Under the pieces are notes generated by a model. That model made no database searches. It was not told where the DNA came from and worked only from the letters and a program-made list of their open reading frames with translations. From Nemertoderma westbladi (taxonomy: Eukaryota; Xenacoelomorpha; Nemertodermatida; Nemertodermatidae): DNA of 63,089 nucleotides. Below are positions 44,809 to 56,379 of the stretch, in pieces; the stretch's first letter is position 1; each line of letters opens with the position of its first letter. The translations under genes were made by a program, and so were the position numbers. Location of the stretch: the NCBI GenBank assembly GCA_032718475.1, contig JAUCBJ010002818.1:1-63089 (forward strand), written 5' to 3'.

Positions 44809-45258
44809 TCAACAGTCGCTATCGTCACCGTCGTAGACGTCCCCACTGTCGTTCCCCCTACCTGTATCATCTCCCGTGGAGTTACTTTTTTCCCTATAGT
44901 ATGGTTTTAAGTCCTTCGCATTTACAGTAATAAGTCGAGAACGTGGATTTGGTTTTCCCGATCTTCCCAACAGTTTAATGGCATAACTTGATTTACCAAC
45001 CTGATCAACAATAGCATAAGGACCCCTAAACCTTAAGCGCAGCTTCGTATTCTTACCTTTGGTCGTCCTATCATAGTATAATACAGACTGCCCCTTAGTG
45101 TAGGTTCGAATGTTACTGCGTTGGCGCTTCCCCAGCTTACCGTCGTGGTATTGTTTCTGTTTCACCTGTGTAAGCCTAAGAGCTTCCCTGGCTATCCCAT
45201 GGGCCCGCTCCAAACGAAACCTTAATTCGTCTGCGAATGTTGCTTCATCTGCTAGCAA
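44809..45258 (-). pseudogene. Gypsy integrase C-terminal region
   Basis: A 149-codon frame. KQKQYHDGKLGKRQRSNIRT and the later segment with SVLYYDRTTKGKNTKLRLRF then RGPYAIVDQVG form the SH3/GPY-like C-terminal domain of Gypsy integrases. An acidic tail (DDTGRGNDSGDVYDGDDSDC) follows. It is offset from the core frame by a frameshift near 45258-45270, so pol is broken here. Confidence 0.75.
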
Positions 45259-45729
45259 GCTGTACGGCCGGCTATCTGCGTGTCTACTTGAGTTGTCGCC
45301 TGTCGCCCATACATTAAAGAGAAAGGAGTTTCCTTAAGTGTACTCTGAATCGAAGTATTATAATTAAACGCAACAGCGGGAATAAACTCGTCCCAATTAT
45401 GCGGGTTTGTAACTGTCAACGATAAATTTACAGCTAACTGGTTAATGCGTTCTGTAAGACCATTGCAAGCTGGGTGGTATACCGACGTAAATACGGAAAC
45501 AATACCAAACATTGCAGTTAATTCCTTGAATAAATTAGACGTGAAATGACTACCCCTATCGCTTAATAAACTCTCGGGGGCGCCGTATATAAGAAAAATA
45601 CCATCCACTAAAGCCCTGGCAACGGTAGCGGTTTCTTCATTTGGTAACGGGAGGAGGGAAGCGTAACGAGTAAGATGATCAACTACTGTAAGGATAACCT
45701 TGTTACCTTTAGATGACGTCTGGAAGCCT
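45252..45729 (-). pseudogene. Gypsy integrase catalytic core
   Basis: All three catalytic acidic residues of the rve domain are visible: Asp in VVDHLTRYASLLPL, Asp in LLSDRGSHFTS and Glu in NGLTERINQ, with the usual D-35-E-like spacing. The frame enters from the TTAA at the MITE's left edge and exits through a frameshift into the C-terminal region. It would catalyse cDNA insertion in an intact element. Confidence 0.85.
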
Positions 45730-45733
45730 TTAA

Positions 45734-46443
45734 GGGGGGGGTACACCATTTTCGGACAACTCTTCGATTTATCACTCTCAGCGTTTCAAAATTGTTTGGT
45801 TTTGGCTAAAATTTGGCATATAAGTGCCTAAGATGCTATTCTACATGATAGGTCAGAAAAAAAAGTTTTTCCGCTATTTAATATTAGTTAATACTAGTTA
45901 ACAATAAAAAAAACTTGGTTGCGCTTAAAACCCTAAGGCCTTTACAGTTTTGAACCTAATCACATGAAAGTTTTTTTATATGATAGATCAAAGATGGGGC
46001 AACATAACTATCAGGCGAAATTTTGTGAAAATAATTCTGCACCGCTAGGTGGCGCTGCAAATTTGTGCTAATTTTTAGGTTTTTTATAAATAGTATTAAA
46101 TTTTATTAACAAAAAATTTCGAAAAGTTGCCTGATACTTTTATGCAGGGTGGCAATCTAGACACCCACAGGAAGTTTCAGACTAATTGCTCAAAAATTGT
46201 AGAAGTAGTAGGGTTTTGAAGTTGACAATTTCATGAAAAAAATATTTGGAGATAATTGACCTTTCATTATACATAGTAATAGTAATTTCAATAGGAATCC
46301 CTAAATGGAAATTTACATAACTTGAAAACTAAAATAGCTATTAATTAGCGGTTTTCAGATTTGGAAACACCATTCAATGGTGCATTATAATAGACCATAA
46401 AAAAAATTTCGACATATTTTGGACCAAAATGGTGTACCCCCCC
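45734..46443. mobile_element. 710-bp TTAA-flanked MITE (piggyBac-like) within integrase
   Basis: The terminal inverted repeats are GGGGGGGTACACCATTTT, and both flanks are TTAA (45730-45733 and 46444-46447). TTAA duplication is the signature of piggyBac-type transposition. There is no transposase gene. Removing the MITE with one TTAA leaves the two integrase halves in one frame, so it entered an open gene. A related fragment lies at 2804-3137. Confidence 0.9.
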
Positions 46444-46447
46444 TTAA

Positions 46448-47345
46448 CGATATCAATTGAAAGGCGTTGCAAGACACGTTCAACGACTGGGAGAGGTGAC
46501 AGTGGTTGGGTCTGAGGGACGCCCTTCCTACGCTGGCATGGGTCACATTCACGAATGTGCTGCTTAACATTATCCTTTATACTTACCCAAGAATACTTCA
46601 TATGGATAGCACCTACCGTTTTATCAATACCCATGTGAGACTTTTCATCGTGACACATGGATATAATTTGTTGCCTTAGTAACTTAGGAACTACAATCTG
46701 TACCTTCGATTTACCGTTACTTGTTGATAAATGGCAGAGTATATTGTCAACCATAACATATTGTGCTCTAAACTTGAGCATGTAACGATACTCGTGTAGC
46801 GATTTGGGCACATCGGCATCGGCTATTGTAACAGCTGTGTCCAGTAATGTATCAATCATAGGCTGTAAGTTATTGTCTTCTGATTGTAACTTACGCAAGG
46901 CAGTCAATGTGCAGTACTGTTGGCCGCCCGGAAGTGTCCAATTATTATTATTGTCATTATTGATAATGTATGTGACGTCACTATCGTGGTTGGGTCTGTC
47001 TGGGGAACTTACCATGTCACATGGATTAGGTTTTGGCGGCTGCACGCCATTGTCTAGGTCCACCTCAACAGCGTTTGGTCTATCGCTATCATTATGTAGG
47101 TCTAAATTGGATAGTCCTATCAAGCAATAATTATCTGACGAGACTGGGTCATTATGCATAGTGGGAAGTAACGTATCCATGGCAACCGGTTCATTAGAAA
47201 CGGTTTCATCTCGTTGGTTGCCAGGGGTTACATGTAATGGTATTCTAGAAAGACAATCAGCGCGGTTAAGTCGGCCTGGCCTGTAAACAAAATTAAATTA
47301 AATTCAGACAGTTTAACGGCCCATCGCTGCTTCCCGGATTTGGCC
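46448..47345 (-). pseudogene. Gypsy pol: RNase H end, linker and integrase zinc finger
   Basis: From 47345 leftward it reads the end of RNase H (KQRWAVKLSEF), a frameshift near 47295, then YRPGRLNRADCLSRIP, the conserved RNase H-integrase junction. A variable Asp/Asn-rich linker follows. The H2C2 zinc-binding domain comes last: H-x3-H in HDEKSHMG and C-x2-C in CDPCQRRKG. The frame ends at the MITE. Nothing 5' of RNase H remains, so the element is 5' truncated. Confidence 0.8.
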
Positions 47346-47755
47346 CCGGTGGCTTTAATTGAATTAAAATGTTAAAACCAAATATATAATACGTCACATG
47401 TACTATAAATATTACAAAACATGACCGGTATAATAGTAGACGGTAATAAACTGCAAAACACATAAAACAGCAGAATATTATACTATACATACTTTGCTCT
47501 ATCGATAGAATAAAATATTTAGGGTTGCACAATATAATATATATTTTGTCCCAAGATCGGGGTCGGAATACTAAACAATCTATTATTGTTATTCCTAAGT
47601 ACCACACCAGTGTATGTGTTGCTTCTAAACTATTTGCCACCTGGGTTGAAAATATTCAACTAACACCGTCATGTTTTACGTTGAAATTATACTTGGGTTT
47701 ATTTAAAACTACCTGTATATATAGTGCGTCAAAGTGAATGCTGAAACGTGTGTTA
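47346..47755. other. AT-rich junction DNA, nothing seen
   Basis: Lies between the truncated Gypsy element and the LINE 3' end. No ORF with family features. Confidence 0.4.
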
Positions 47756-49308
47756 ATAATAATAATAATAATAATTTCTTTTTATTCGCAAAAACTCCGC
47801 AACAAGTTAAAAAACCGCACAGAGGCAGCCTAACAGAATAAGATCCCATTATAGCTGATTATTACGCGAATAAAGCGTCACAACCTACGATTTAATTTGT
47901 ACTATAAAATTAACATACAGTAGTTTTAGTACTCAACTAATCTATAATAATGTACTGTACAATATGTACACAGTACCTTAAGCACAAACTTCGATCAAAC
48001 TCGTTAGCCAGCTGTCTCCGGCATATATTTGTTTAAATTTATAGTCATATTAGTGTGTTTAATTTATGTTATGTCGTCACGTGAGTACATTTTGTAAAAT
48101 TCCTTCTTTAGTTTATTTGTAAATTTGCTATATGACTTTGTTTCGCGAATATTTAAATTTAGAGAATTCCACAGTCTCGTACAACTAACCATCACGCTGT
48201 TGTATCCAAATTTTGTTTTTGTTTTTGGTACTTTGATACGGAATGTTCTTTTATTTATGTTTTTATTTTGCTTTTTAGAATTTTTAAGGAAAGCAATACT
48301 TAGATTTTTAAATGGTGTTGATAAATCGAAAAAATATTTAAAGAAGTATTTTAGTACGTAGAAATTTCTAAGTGCTTGTAAGTGGGGTAATTTTGCCTTA
48401 GTGCGTAATTCTGTCCCAGTGGCATCTCTGATTTTTTTGCAGTAGACAGTGCGTAGCCCGTAGTTTTGAATTTTATCTAGCCCGTAAAGTAATTCTTTGT
48501 ACCCGTGTGTCATATGTAGTGGTGTAATAATTTCACAGCAGTAATTATGTAGTGGTAGGACAGTAGCCTTATACACTGTTAGTTTCGTGTTAGTAGGTAA
48601 TTGACCTTTAATAAGTCTTAAACATGATACTGCATGGGTCATTTTCTCAGCAATCAATTTTATTTGTGGCTTCCAAGTAATTTTATTATCAATTATTATT
48701 CCTAGGTATTTAAATTGCGAGCTCTGTTTAACGGTTGCTTTTCCTATGTGCAGGTTAATTTTTTCTATCTCATTTGTTCTAGAATGTGGAGTTATTAAAA
48801 TAAATTCAGTTTTTTCGGGATTTAGTTGCATTTTTAAACTTGAAAAGGTACTATCTATTTTTAATATACGATTTGATAAAGTTTGGGTAGCAGCGATCGG
48901 ATCCGGTCCTGATGCAAAGATGAGAGTGTCGTCAGCGTATTGAATGATGTTAAGGTCTTCAGATTCAGCAATTTCGTTGACGTATATGAGGAACATAAGA
49001 GGTCCCAAAAGTGTTCCTTGCGGAATTCCCCGTTCAGTCTGTTCCCAACTGGAGAAGTTACCGTTGAGCTTAACCCTTTGTTTTCGTTGGCAAAGGTAGT
49101 CTTTCATTAGGGAGACAGCAGTCGAATGGAGACCAATTTCTTTTAATTTTAGAAGAAGAATATGATGATTCAACGAATCGAAAGCCTTACTTAGATCTAG
49201 TGAAGCTACAGCCACGTGATTTCCTTCGTCAAGTTTTGATCGCCAATTCTCAGTTGCGTATATAATCGCATCCTTAGTAGAAAAAGATTTCCGAAAACCG
49301 GATTTTTA
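47756..49308 (-). mobile_element. 5'-truncated Jockey/CR1-like LINE
   Basis: The coding part is 48064-49305. The 3' end is marked by an (ATT)n run on the minus strand (plus-strand AATAATAAT at 47756-47775), as in CR1/Jockey-type LINEs with microsatellite tails. No target duplication was identified. Confidence 0.75.
48064..49305 (-). CDS. LINE reverse transcriptase fragment, Jockey/CR1-like
   Basis: Open for 413 codons from the truncation point at 49305 (SGFRKSFSTKDAIIYATENW), with the first ATG at 49215. RT motifs in order are VAVASLDLSKAFDSLNHHIL (palm A), GIPQGTLLGPLMFLIYVNEI (palm B), IQYADDTLIFASG (catalytic YADD), and FKYLGIIIDNKITW. The tail is Lys/Asn-rich. There are no internal stops. 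The endonuclease and ORF1 are missing, so it is not autonomous. Confidence 0.85.
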   Translation of the reverse strand, partial: KSGFRKSFSTKDAIIYATENWRSKLDEGNHVAVASLDLSKAFDSLNHHILLLKLKEIGLHSTAVSLMKDYLCQRKQRVKLNGNFSSWEQTERGIPQGTLLGPLMFLIYVNEIAESEDLNIIQYADDTLIFASGPDPIAATQTLSNRILKIDSTFSSLKMQLNPEKTEFILITPHSRTNEIEKINLHIGKATVKQSSQFKYLGIIIDNKITWKPQIKLIAEKMTHAVSCLRLIKGQLPTNTKLTVYKATVLPLHNYCCEIITPLHMTHGYKELLYGLDKIQNYGLRTVYCKKIRDATGTELRTKAKLPHLQALRNFYVLKYFFKYFFDLSTPFKNLSIAFLKNSKKQNKNINKRTFRIKVPKTKTKFGYNSVMVSCTRLWNSLNLNIRETKSYSKFTNKLKKEFYKMYSRDDIT

Positions 49309-51081
49309 AGTTGTTAATTAAGTCGTGTTTGCCTTCCTGTTTTTTTTCTGATAAATGATCTGTTTAATTTTGTATTGATTAATACAGAGTGCTTCTAAGT
49401 AAATCCCGTACTATAATTATAAAACAAAACGTCCTATAACGACTCAATATAACGCGTAGTAACCACTCCAATAAAGTAATAATGGAAAATAACATAGCTC
49501 TACGTAACTCCTGTGGTATCTACTTTATATTCTACCAAAATCAGACAACCAAAAAATATTATACGATATTATATTAAATTAAAAAAAATATACAATATTA
49601 TATTAAATTAAAAAAAATAATATATTATATTAAATTAAAAAAAATAATATATTATATTAAAATTATACGAATTAAAAACATCAACAAAGTTTGGTCTGAG
49701 GTCTAGAATAATATGTTCCAGGTATCAAATCAGAAAGAAATATCACAAACAATTTTACGAAGTGGCTGAATATTTGTATTTCATATATTTTTAATTTCAT
49801 TCCACTAGCGGTTGACTGGAGAACTGCCGACTTCTTGTAATAAACATAATTGACGTAAAAAGACGTCCACATACCTGTTGAGGTGTAAAAATAGACGTCA
49901 AATGCTTATAGGGATGTTTATATATGTTGACCTCTAGCGGGAGACTGTCGAACTGAAGAGGTCTAAATGTCTCTATAAATCTCTCATTTTGGCCCTATTC
50001 ATGAATTAAACTCGATAGCTTTAAATCCGATAAAGTTACTAGCATGTCAAAATCGTAACGCAGACGACAATAACGACAATATAATTATTTGACTAAATTG
50101 ACCCACCCTAACAGTGTGTGGCAGTCCGCTAAGTCTCCGTATACTTTGTGGCTCGCCCCACAACATCAGCCAATTGCCATCGCCAATCTAAAAACACATT
50201 TATTTTGTAAAATACCCAACGTCAACCCCCTAAAAATTATCTATTGTCAACATATGTATAGCATCACCATAATGTATTACAAATAATTTGGTTATTGTTG
50301 GTGTTAATTGTTACATCAAACTTCTCACAACATTTAATCAAACATGTAATTGAGCGCAACTTGAGTTTTTGAGTTTTTACTCTTAGCCCACGATATGTGA
50401 TGGGTGTGGGGGGGGGGGGGGTGGGACTAGATAAGTAAAGAAGATAAGTAAATGTGCCAGTACAAAATGATTGCGTTGCTGTTGAATTAAAAGTACAAAG
50501 TTCAAAGACAGACGGCAGGCGAATGAGTAATTATTACTTCCTTATTGATTGTGTTAGAAAATGCAAAGCGGCATATTTATATTATACATCACATGTTGGT
50601 TGAGTGCATTCTTCTGTCTGACATAAGTTAGTTGTATTAACTGTAAATACATCTATAGCTTTAATAATTACTTCAGTATTACATAGCCTAGATAATACAA
50701 TGGCATCCATCATATGGAATACAATGAAATCTCATCAAGTCATATTATAATAGGTCGGTCACTCTACTGGTTTTAAACAGTTTTATATTATTGCTATTAT
50801 ATTGTTTTGGTTAGAAACTCGAAACCATGTAACCTGCTCAACACACCTTTATTGTTTTGGTTATGGGGTAGTATCTTTTAGTTAGAAATCCCGCCGCTCT
50901 AACATCCCCCTTTCAATTGGTAGGTATCAACAAAGTAAATTGTTTGGTTAGAAAAGACAGCCGCTGCAACCTGCTCTTTTCCCTTAATTGGCAGTTTGCA
51001 TCAACGCTATTGTTTTGGAAAGATAAATCCGCCTCTGTAACCTACTCCTTTCCCTTAATTGTTAGGTAACAACATCGTTTA
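49309..51081. other. Intergenic DNA with small repeats, no gene
   Basis: An AT-rich tandem repeat of about 36-40 bp (AAATTAAAAAAAATAATATA-like, about three copies) lies at 49558-49665. A run of 12 or more G lies near 50409. From about 50800 to 51070 three or four diverged 75-bp units recur with TATTGTTTTGGTTAGAAA and GTAACCTGCTC; a related piece occurs at 58168-58222. Nothing else was supported. Confidence 0.5.
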
Positions 51082-54000
51082 TTGATTCCTACATTCCCAC
51101 CGACCTTCCCATCTTCCTACATTCCCACTGACGTTCCCACATTTCCATCTTCCTACATTCCCACCCACCTTCCCATCAATCTCCCCACATTCCCATCCAC
51201 CTTCCCACATTCCCATATTGCTACATTCCCACCCACCTTCCATCATTCCCATCTTCCTACATTCCCACCCATCTTCCATTATTCCTACATTCACATCCAC
51301 CTTACCACTTTCCCATCCACCTTACCACTTTCCCATCCACTTTCCCATATTCCCACATTCCCATCCACCTTACCACATTCCCATACACCTTTCCACATTC
51401 CTATCTTCCCACATTCACATCTTCCTACAGTCCCACACCCTTCCCACCTTCCCATATTCCCATCCACCTCCCTCATTCCCATCTTCCTACATTCCCACCC
51501 ACCTTCACACATTCCCATATTGCTACATTCCCACCTTCCCACATTCCCACCGAACTTCCCATTAATCTTCCCACATACCCATCCACTTTCCCACATTCCA
51601 ACCGACCTTCCCACATTCCCATCTTCCTACATCCCCACCCACCCCCCACATTTCCATCGTCCTACATTCCCACCCATCTTCCATTATTCCTACATTCACA
51701 TCCACCTTACCACTTTCCCATCCACCTTACCACTTTCCCATCCACTTTCCCATATTCCCACATTCCCATCCACCTTACCACATTCCCATACACCTTTCCA
51801 CATTCCTATCTTCCCACATTCACATCTTCCTACAGTCCCACACCCTTCCCACCTTCCCATATTCCCATCCACCTTCCCTCATTCCCATCTTCCTACATTC
51901 CCACCCACCTTACACATTCCCATATTCCTACATTCCCACCTTCCCACATTCCCACCGAACTTCCCATTAATCTTCCCACATACCCATCCACTTTCCTACA
52001 TTCCAACCGACCTTCCCACATTCCCATCTTCCTACATTCCCACCGACGTTCCCACATTTCCATCTTCCTACATTCCCACCCACCTTCCCATTAATCTTTC
52101 CACATTACCATCCACCTTCCCACTTTCCCATCTTCCTACATTCCCACCGACGTTCCCACATTCCCATCTTCCTACATTCCCACCGACCTTCCCATTAATC
52201 TTCCTACATTCCCACCAACCTCTCCACATTCCCACCGACCTTTCCACATTCCCGTCTTCCTACATTCTCACCGACCTTTCCACATTCCCATTTTCCTACA
52301 TTCCCAACCACCTTCCTACATTCCCACCCATCTTCCTACATTCCCATCCACTTCCCCACATTCCCATCCACCTTCCCATATTCCCACATTCCCATCCACC
52401 TTACCACATTCCCATCGACCTTCCCATATTCCCATCTTCCCACATCCCATCCACCTTCCCACATTCCCACCCAACTTTCTACATTCCCAGCCATCTTCCC
52501 ACGTTCCCATCCACCTTCCCACATTCCGATCTTCATACATTCAACCCACATTCCCATCCACCTTACTACATACCCATCTTCCTACATTCCCACCTACTTC
52601 CCACATTCTCATCTTCCTACATTCCCACCCACCCACCTTCCCATATTCCCATCTTCCTACATTCCCATCCACCTTACCACATTCCCATCCACCTTCTCAC
52701 ATTCCATCTTCCCACATTCCCATCCAACTTCCCACATTCCCATCTTCCTACATTCCCATCCACCTTCCCATATTCCCATCCACATTACCACATTCCCACC
52801 CTCCTTCCCACATTCCCATTCACCTTCCCACATTACATCTTCCTACATTCCCACCACCTTCCCATATTCCTGCCCTCCTTCTCACATTCACATCCACCTT
52901 CCCACATCCCCATCTTTCCACATTCCCATCCACCTTACCATTTTCCCATCCACCTTCCCATATTCCCACATTCCTATCCACCTTACCACATTTCAATCGT
53001 CCTACATTCCCACCTTCCCACCCACCATCCCACATTCACATCTTCCTACATTCCCACCCACCTTCCCTTATTCCCACATTCCCATCCACCTTATCACTTT
53101 CCCACCCACCTTCCCATATTCCCACAAACCCATCCACGTAACTACATTCCCATCTTCCTACATTCCCACCTCCCCACCCCCCTTCCCACATTCCCATTCA
53201 CCTTCCCACATTACATCTTCCTACATTCCCACCACCTTCCCATATTCCTGCCCTCCTTCTCACATTCACATCCACCTTCCCACATCCCCATCTTTCCACA
53301 TTCCCATCCACCTTCCCACATTTCCATCCTATTCCCATCCATTTCCATTCCATTCATATACCATCTTCCTACATTCCCATATTCCTACATTCCCACCCAC
53401 CTTCCCTCATTCCCATCTTCCTACATTCTCATCTACTTTCCCACATTCCATCCAACTTCCCACATTCCCACCGAACTTCCCATTAATCTTCCCACAATCC
53501 CATCCACCTTCCCACATTCCCACCGACCTTCCCACATTCCCATCTTCCCACATTCCCACCGAACTTCCCACATTCTCATCTTCCTACATTCCCACCCACC
53601 TTCCCATTAATCTTCCCACATTCCCATCAACCTTCCCTCATTCCCATCTTCCAACTTTCCCACCCACCTTACCACATTCCCATCTTCTTTCATTCCCACC
53701 CACCTTCCCATTAATCTTCCCACATTCACATCCATGTTACCACTTTACCATCCACCTTCCCATATACCCACCCTCCTTACCACCCACCTTCCCACTTTCA
53801 CATCTCCCTACATTCCCACCCACCTTCCCACATTCCCATCCACCTTCCCACATTCCCATCCACCTTACCACATTCCCATCCACCTTACCATATTCCCACA
53901 TTCCCACCCACCTTCCCATATTACCATCTTCCCACATTCCACTTACCACATTCTTATCATCCTAAAAACACATTCCCACCCATCTTCCAACATTCCATAT
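51082..54000 (+). repeat. CATTCCCA-rich minisatellite, 2.9 kb
   Basis: The plus strand is built from interchangeable short words such as ACATTCCCATC, TTCCTACATTCCCACC and CACCTTCCCAC, giving irregular units of roughly 16-30 bp. Higher-order duplications are visible: about 51273-51480 recurs near 51680-51885 (offset about 405 bp), and about 52811-52930 recurs near 53190-53310. The pyrimidine-rich strand lacks stop codons over long stretches, producing an 842-codon frame at 51082-53610 rich in His, Pro, Ser, Thr and Phe. Confidence 0.9.
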
Positions 54001-56379
54001 GAGCTTTGAAAAGGTTTCAGTTTAAAGTTAATAAAATACAATATAACTGTTGTACTGTACCGTTGCTGTATCACCATGAAGTATCGATGAACCGGACTCT
54101 CTCGAACAATGAGCCAACTCCGTACTGGTCTCTACAAGAGTACCACATATTCGTTACTCGTAGACCTCTGATCTCCCATAAACATTTTAATAGTACTTGC
54201 CAAGGACAGCTCTACTAGTAAACTTACCAATACTCCAATGTTTAGGTTAGGCATACATGTACCGGTTCCGTCTGACAGTGTGAATTTAAAAATGTTTCAG
54301 TTCAAAATTAATAACTCACAATACCTTACAAAATGCAGAACAGTACACAATACTGCCATATTGCAGGTAGGCCTACCTGTTACATGAATACCTATAGAGT
54401 ACTACTGTATGAATTAACTGTACCACAACACCAACATGTACTTGCTGTTAGAATTCTTTCATATAGTTACTAGGAAAATCTATTTGCAATATAATTTAGA
54501 TAAATTTGATTGTCTGATCTTGGCAATTGGTCTTTTGAAATTGTTGAAGTATTTATAGCAGTTTTTTTTATTATTTTGGAATAATAATTATTCCTACCGT
54601 TGACTCATTCCTGTTTGGGGGCCTCCTTCCTGGTTCTCTCACATTTGAGACACAGTGACAAACACCTTTCCCCAGTTGCTATTTTTGGACCGATTTGTCT
54701 CAAATTTGAATTTCACACATACACTCTCTAACCTATGTTTAACTTCATAGAAAAAAAATGTTAAATTCGGGTAATTTTCCGCTTCGAGCAGCACGATTGA
54801 AAATCATGAGTTTATGGCTTCTTTATCGAAAAGTCAATTTTTGCCTGTTTTCAAATGTACACCATTTCGTTAATTTTCCTTCAATTTGCCGGAAAATCTA
54901 CAGACAGACACCCCAGACAGTCAGGTCTTGTATTTAATGTGGTATAAATTTTACGGCTGCACAGAGAACCTCCGGGAAGCACGTGAAAAAAACTGTATTT
55001 TCTAGAAAATACTTAACTTAATTTGACTAGGCCTACTGTCTGACTGTCAGTACCGCCCTGCCAGTACCAGACAACCGCACTACCGTTACCTACTGTTCAA
55101 TTGTACCCGCGGCACTGGGGGAGGAGAGGAAGAATGACAGTTTAAGTGCCTGAAACGATTAGCAGACATTTGGCGGATGTCATCCTGTCATCTGCAGCCG
55201 TCTTTCAGTGGTGGATAAGACACGATCTCGGTCCGTAAACACCCCCAACATGTTGTCGTTGCTCGATGGTAATGAAGCGAGATGACGCGAACGAGAAAGT
55301 AAAATTGCAATTGTTCCCATATAGCCTAGGTTTAGTTGGAATTGTGGCCCATACTTGTTGCATGTATTAATTATAATTTTTAGTTAATTTCTTACTTTTG
55401 AAATAATATAACTTTACATTGTAATTATGTTGTGAATTACTTTGCAGTAATTTGTTGTGGCGTTTCATACAGTAGTCCTACTAAGTATTATTCATGTTAT
55501 TAATAATTAATACATTTTTAGTAATAGTTTTTTTAGTTAGTTATGTACCTAATTTATAAGTATAGGCCTAAGTAATTTTTAATTAATCGATCATTTTTTA
55601 GTACGTTTTTTTAAGTCAAATTATTATTAAGGAATTATCAGATTATTGATTATTATATTACTGTAACTGTATTACAGTGCATATTTTTAGGAATTGTGGC
55701 ATTTTCGTACAATAATAAATCAATTTGCAGTTTGTCAGTTTGTGGCATTTATTAATAGTTAATTTGCGACTTTTAGAGTAGCCGTAACGCGACAGTAGCC
55801 GTAACGCGACGACACCCTATATAGTACTATGAATTGACGATGCCACAACACTTACTGTATTGGTGTTACTACGTAGTTAAATACACTACGAAAATCGATT
55901 TGCAATAACATTTTAGATAAATTAGATACCAGTAGGCCTACTCTGGCACCTACAAGGCCTCGGTACCAGTTGTGTGATCTTGGCGACGTTTGTGTATTAT
56001 TGTTGATGCATTTTTGCTACTTTAATTTGGAATAATTATTACAAACTCTTCCCACTATTTTTTTTACTAGTGAAATGTTGCTGTTAGGTGTAAAGATAAT
56101 AAATTAATTCCTGGAATGGCATTTTAACGAGAAAATTCGTAAATTGTGATATTAATTATGAGCGATGTTTTATTTCTTGAACGAAAAAATATAAAATTTT
56201 TATTTAAAACATTTTAATTTTTATATTTTTAAGTAAACTCCGGCTCCTGCTCTGTCTCCAGCCCAATTCCAACTCCTTCTAGGCTATTTATACCAGTAGG
56301 CCTACAGTATAGCATATATTTTATAACTAATTCTGATACTTTTGTACTTGAATATTAATTAATTAACTCAGATAAAGAA
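54001..56379. other. 2.4-kb intergenic region upstream of the WD40-CARD gene
   Basis: No coding region found. A tandem duplication AGTAGCCGTAACGCGAC (two copies) lies at 55780-55817. The region 54600-55330 is less AT-rich and has words such as TAGGCCTAC common in some invertebrate genomes. No clear TATA box or exon was found; the promoter of the downstream gene must lie here. Confidence 0.4.

Noticed and set aside
51082-53610. 842-codon His/Pro/Ser/Thr/Phe-rich protein
   Set aside because: Not listed as a gene because the minisatellite strand lacks stop codons in several frames (another 115-codon frame overlaps at 51218) and there is no unique flanking coding sequence. Kept only as a finding.
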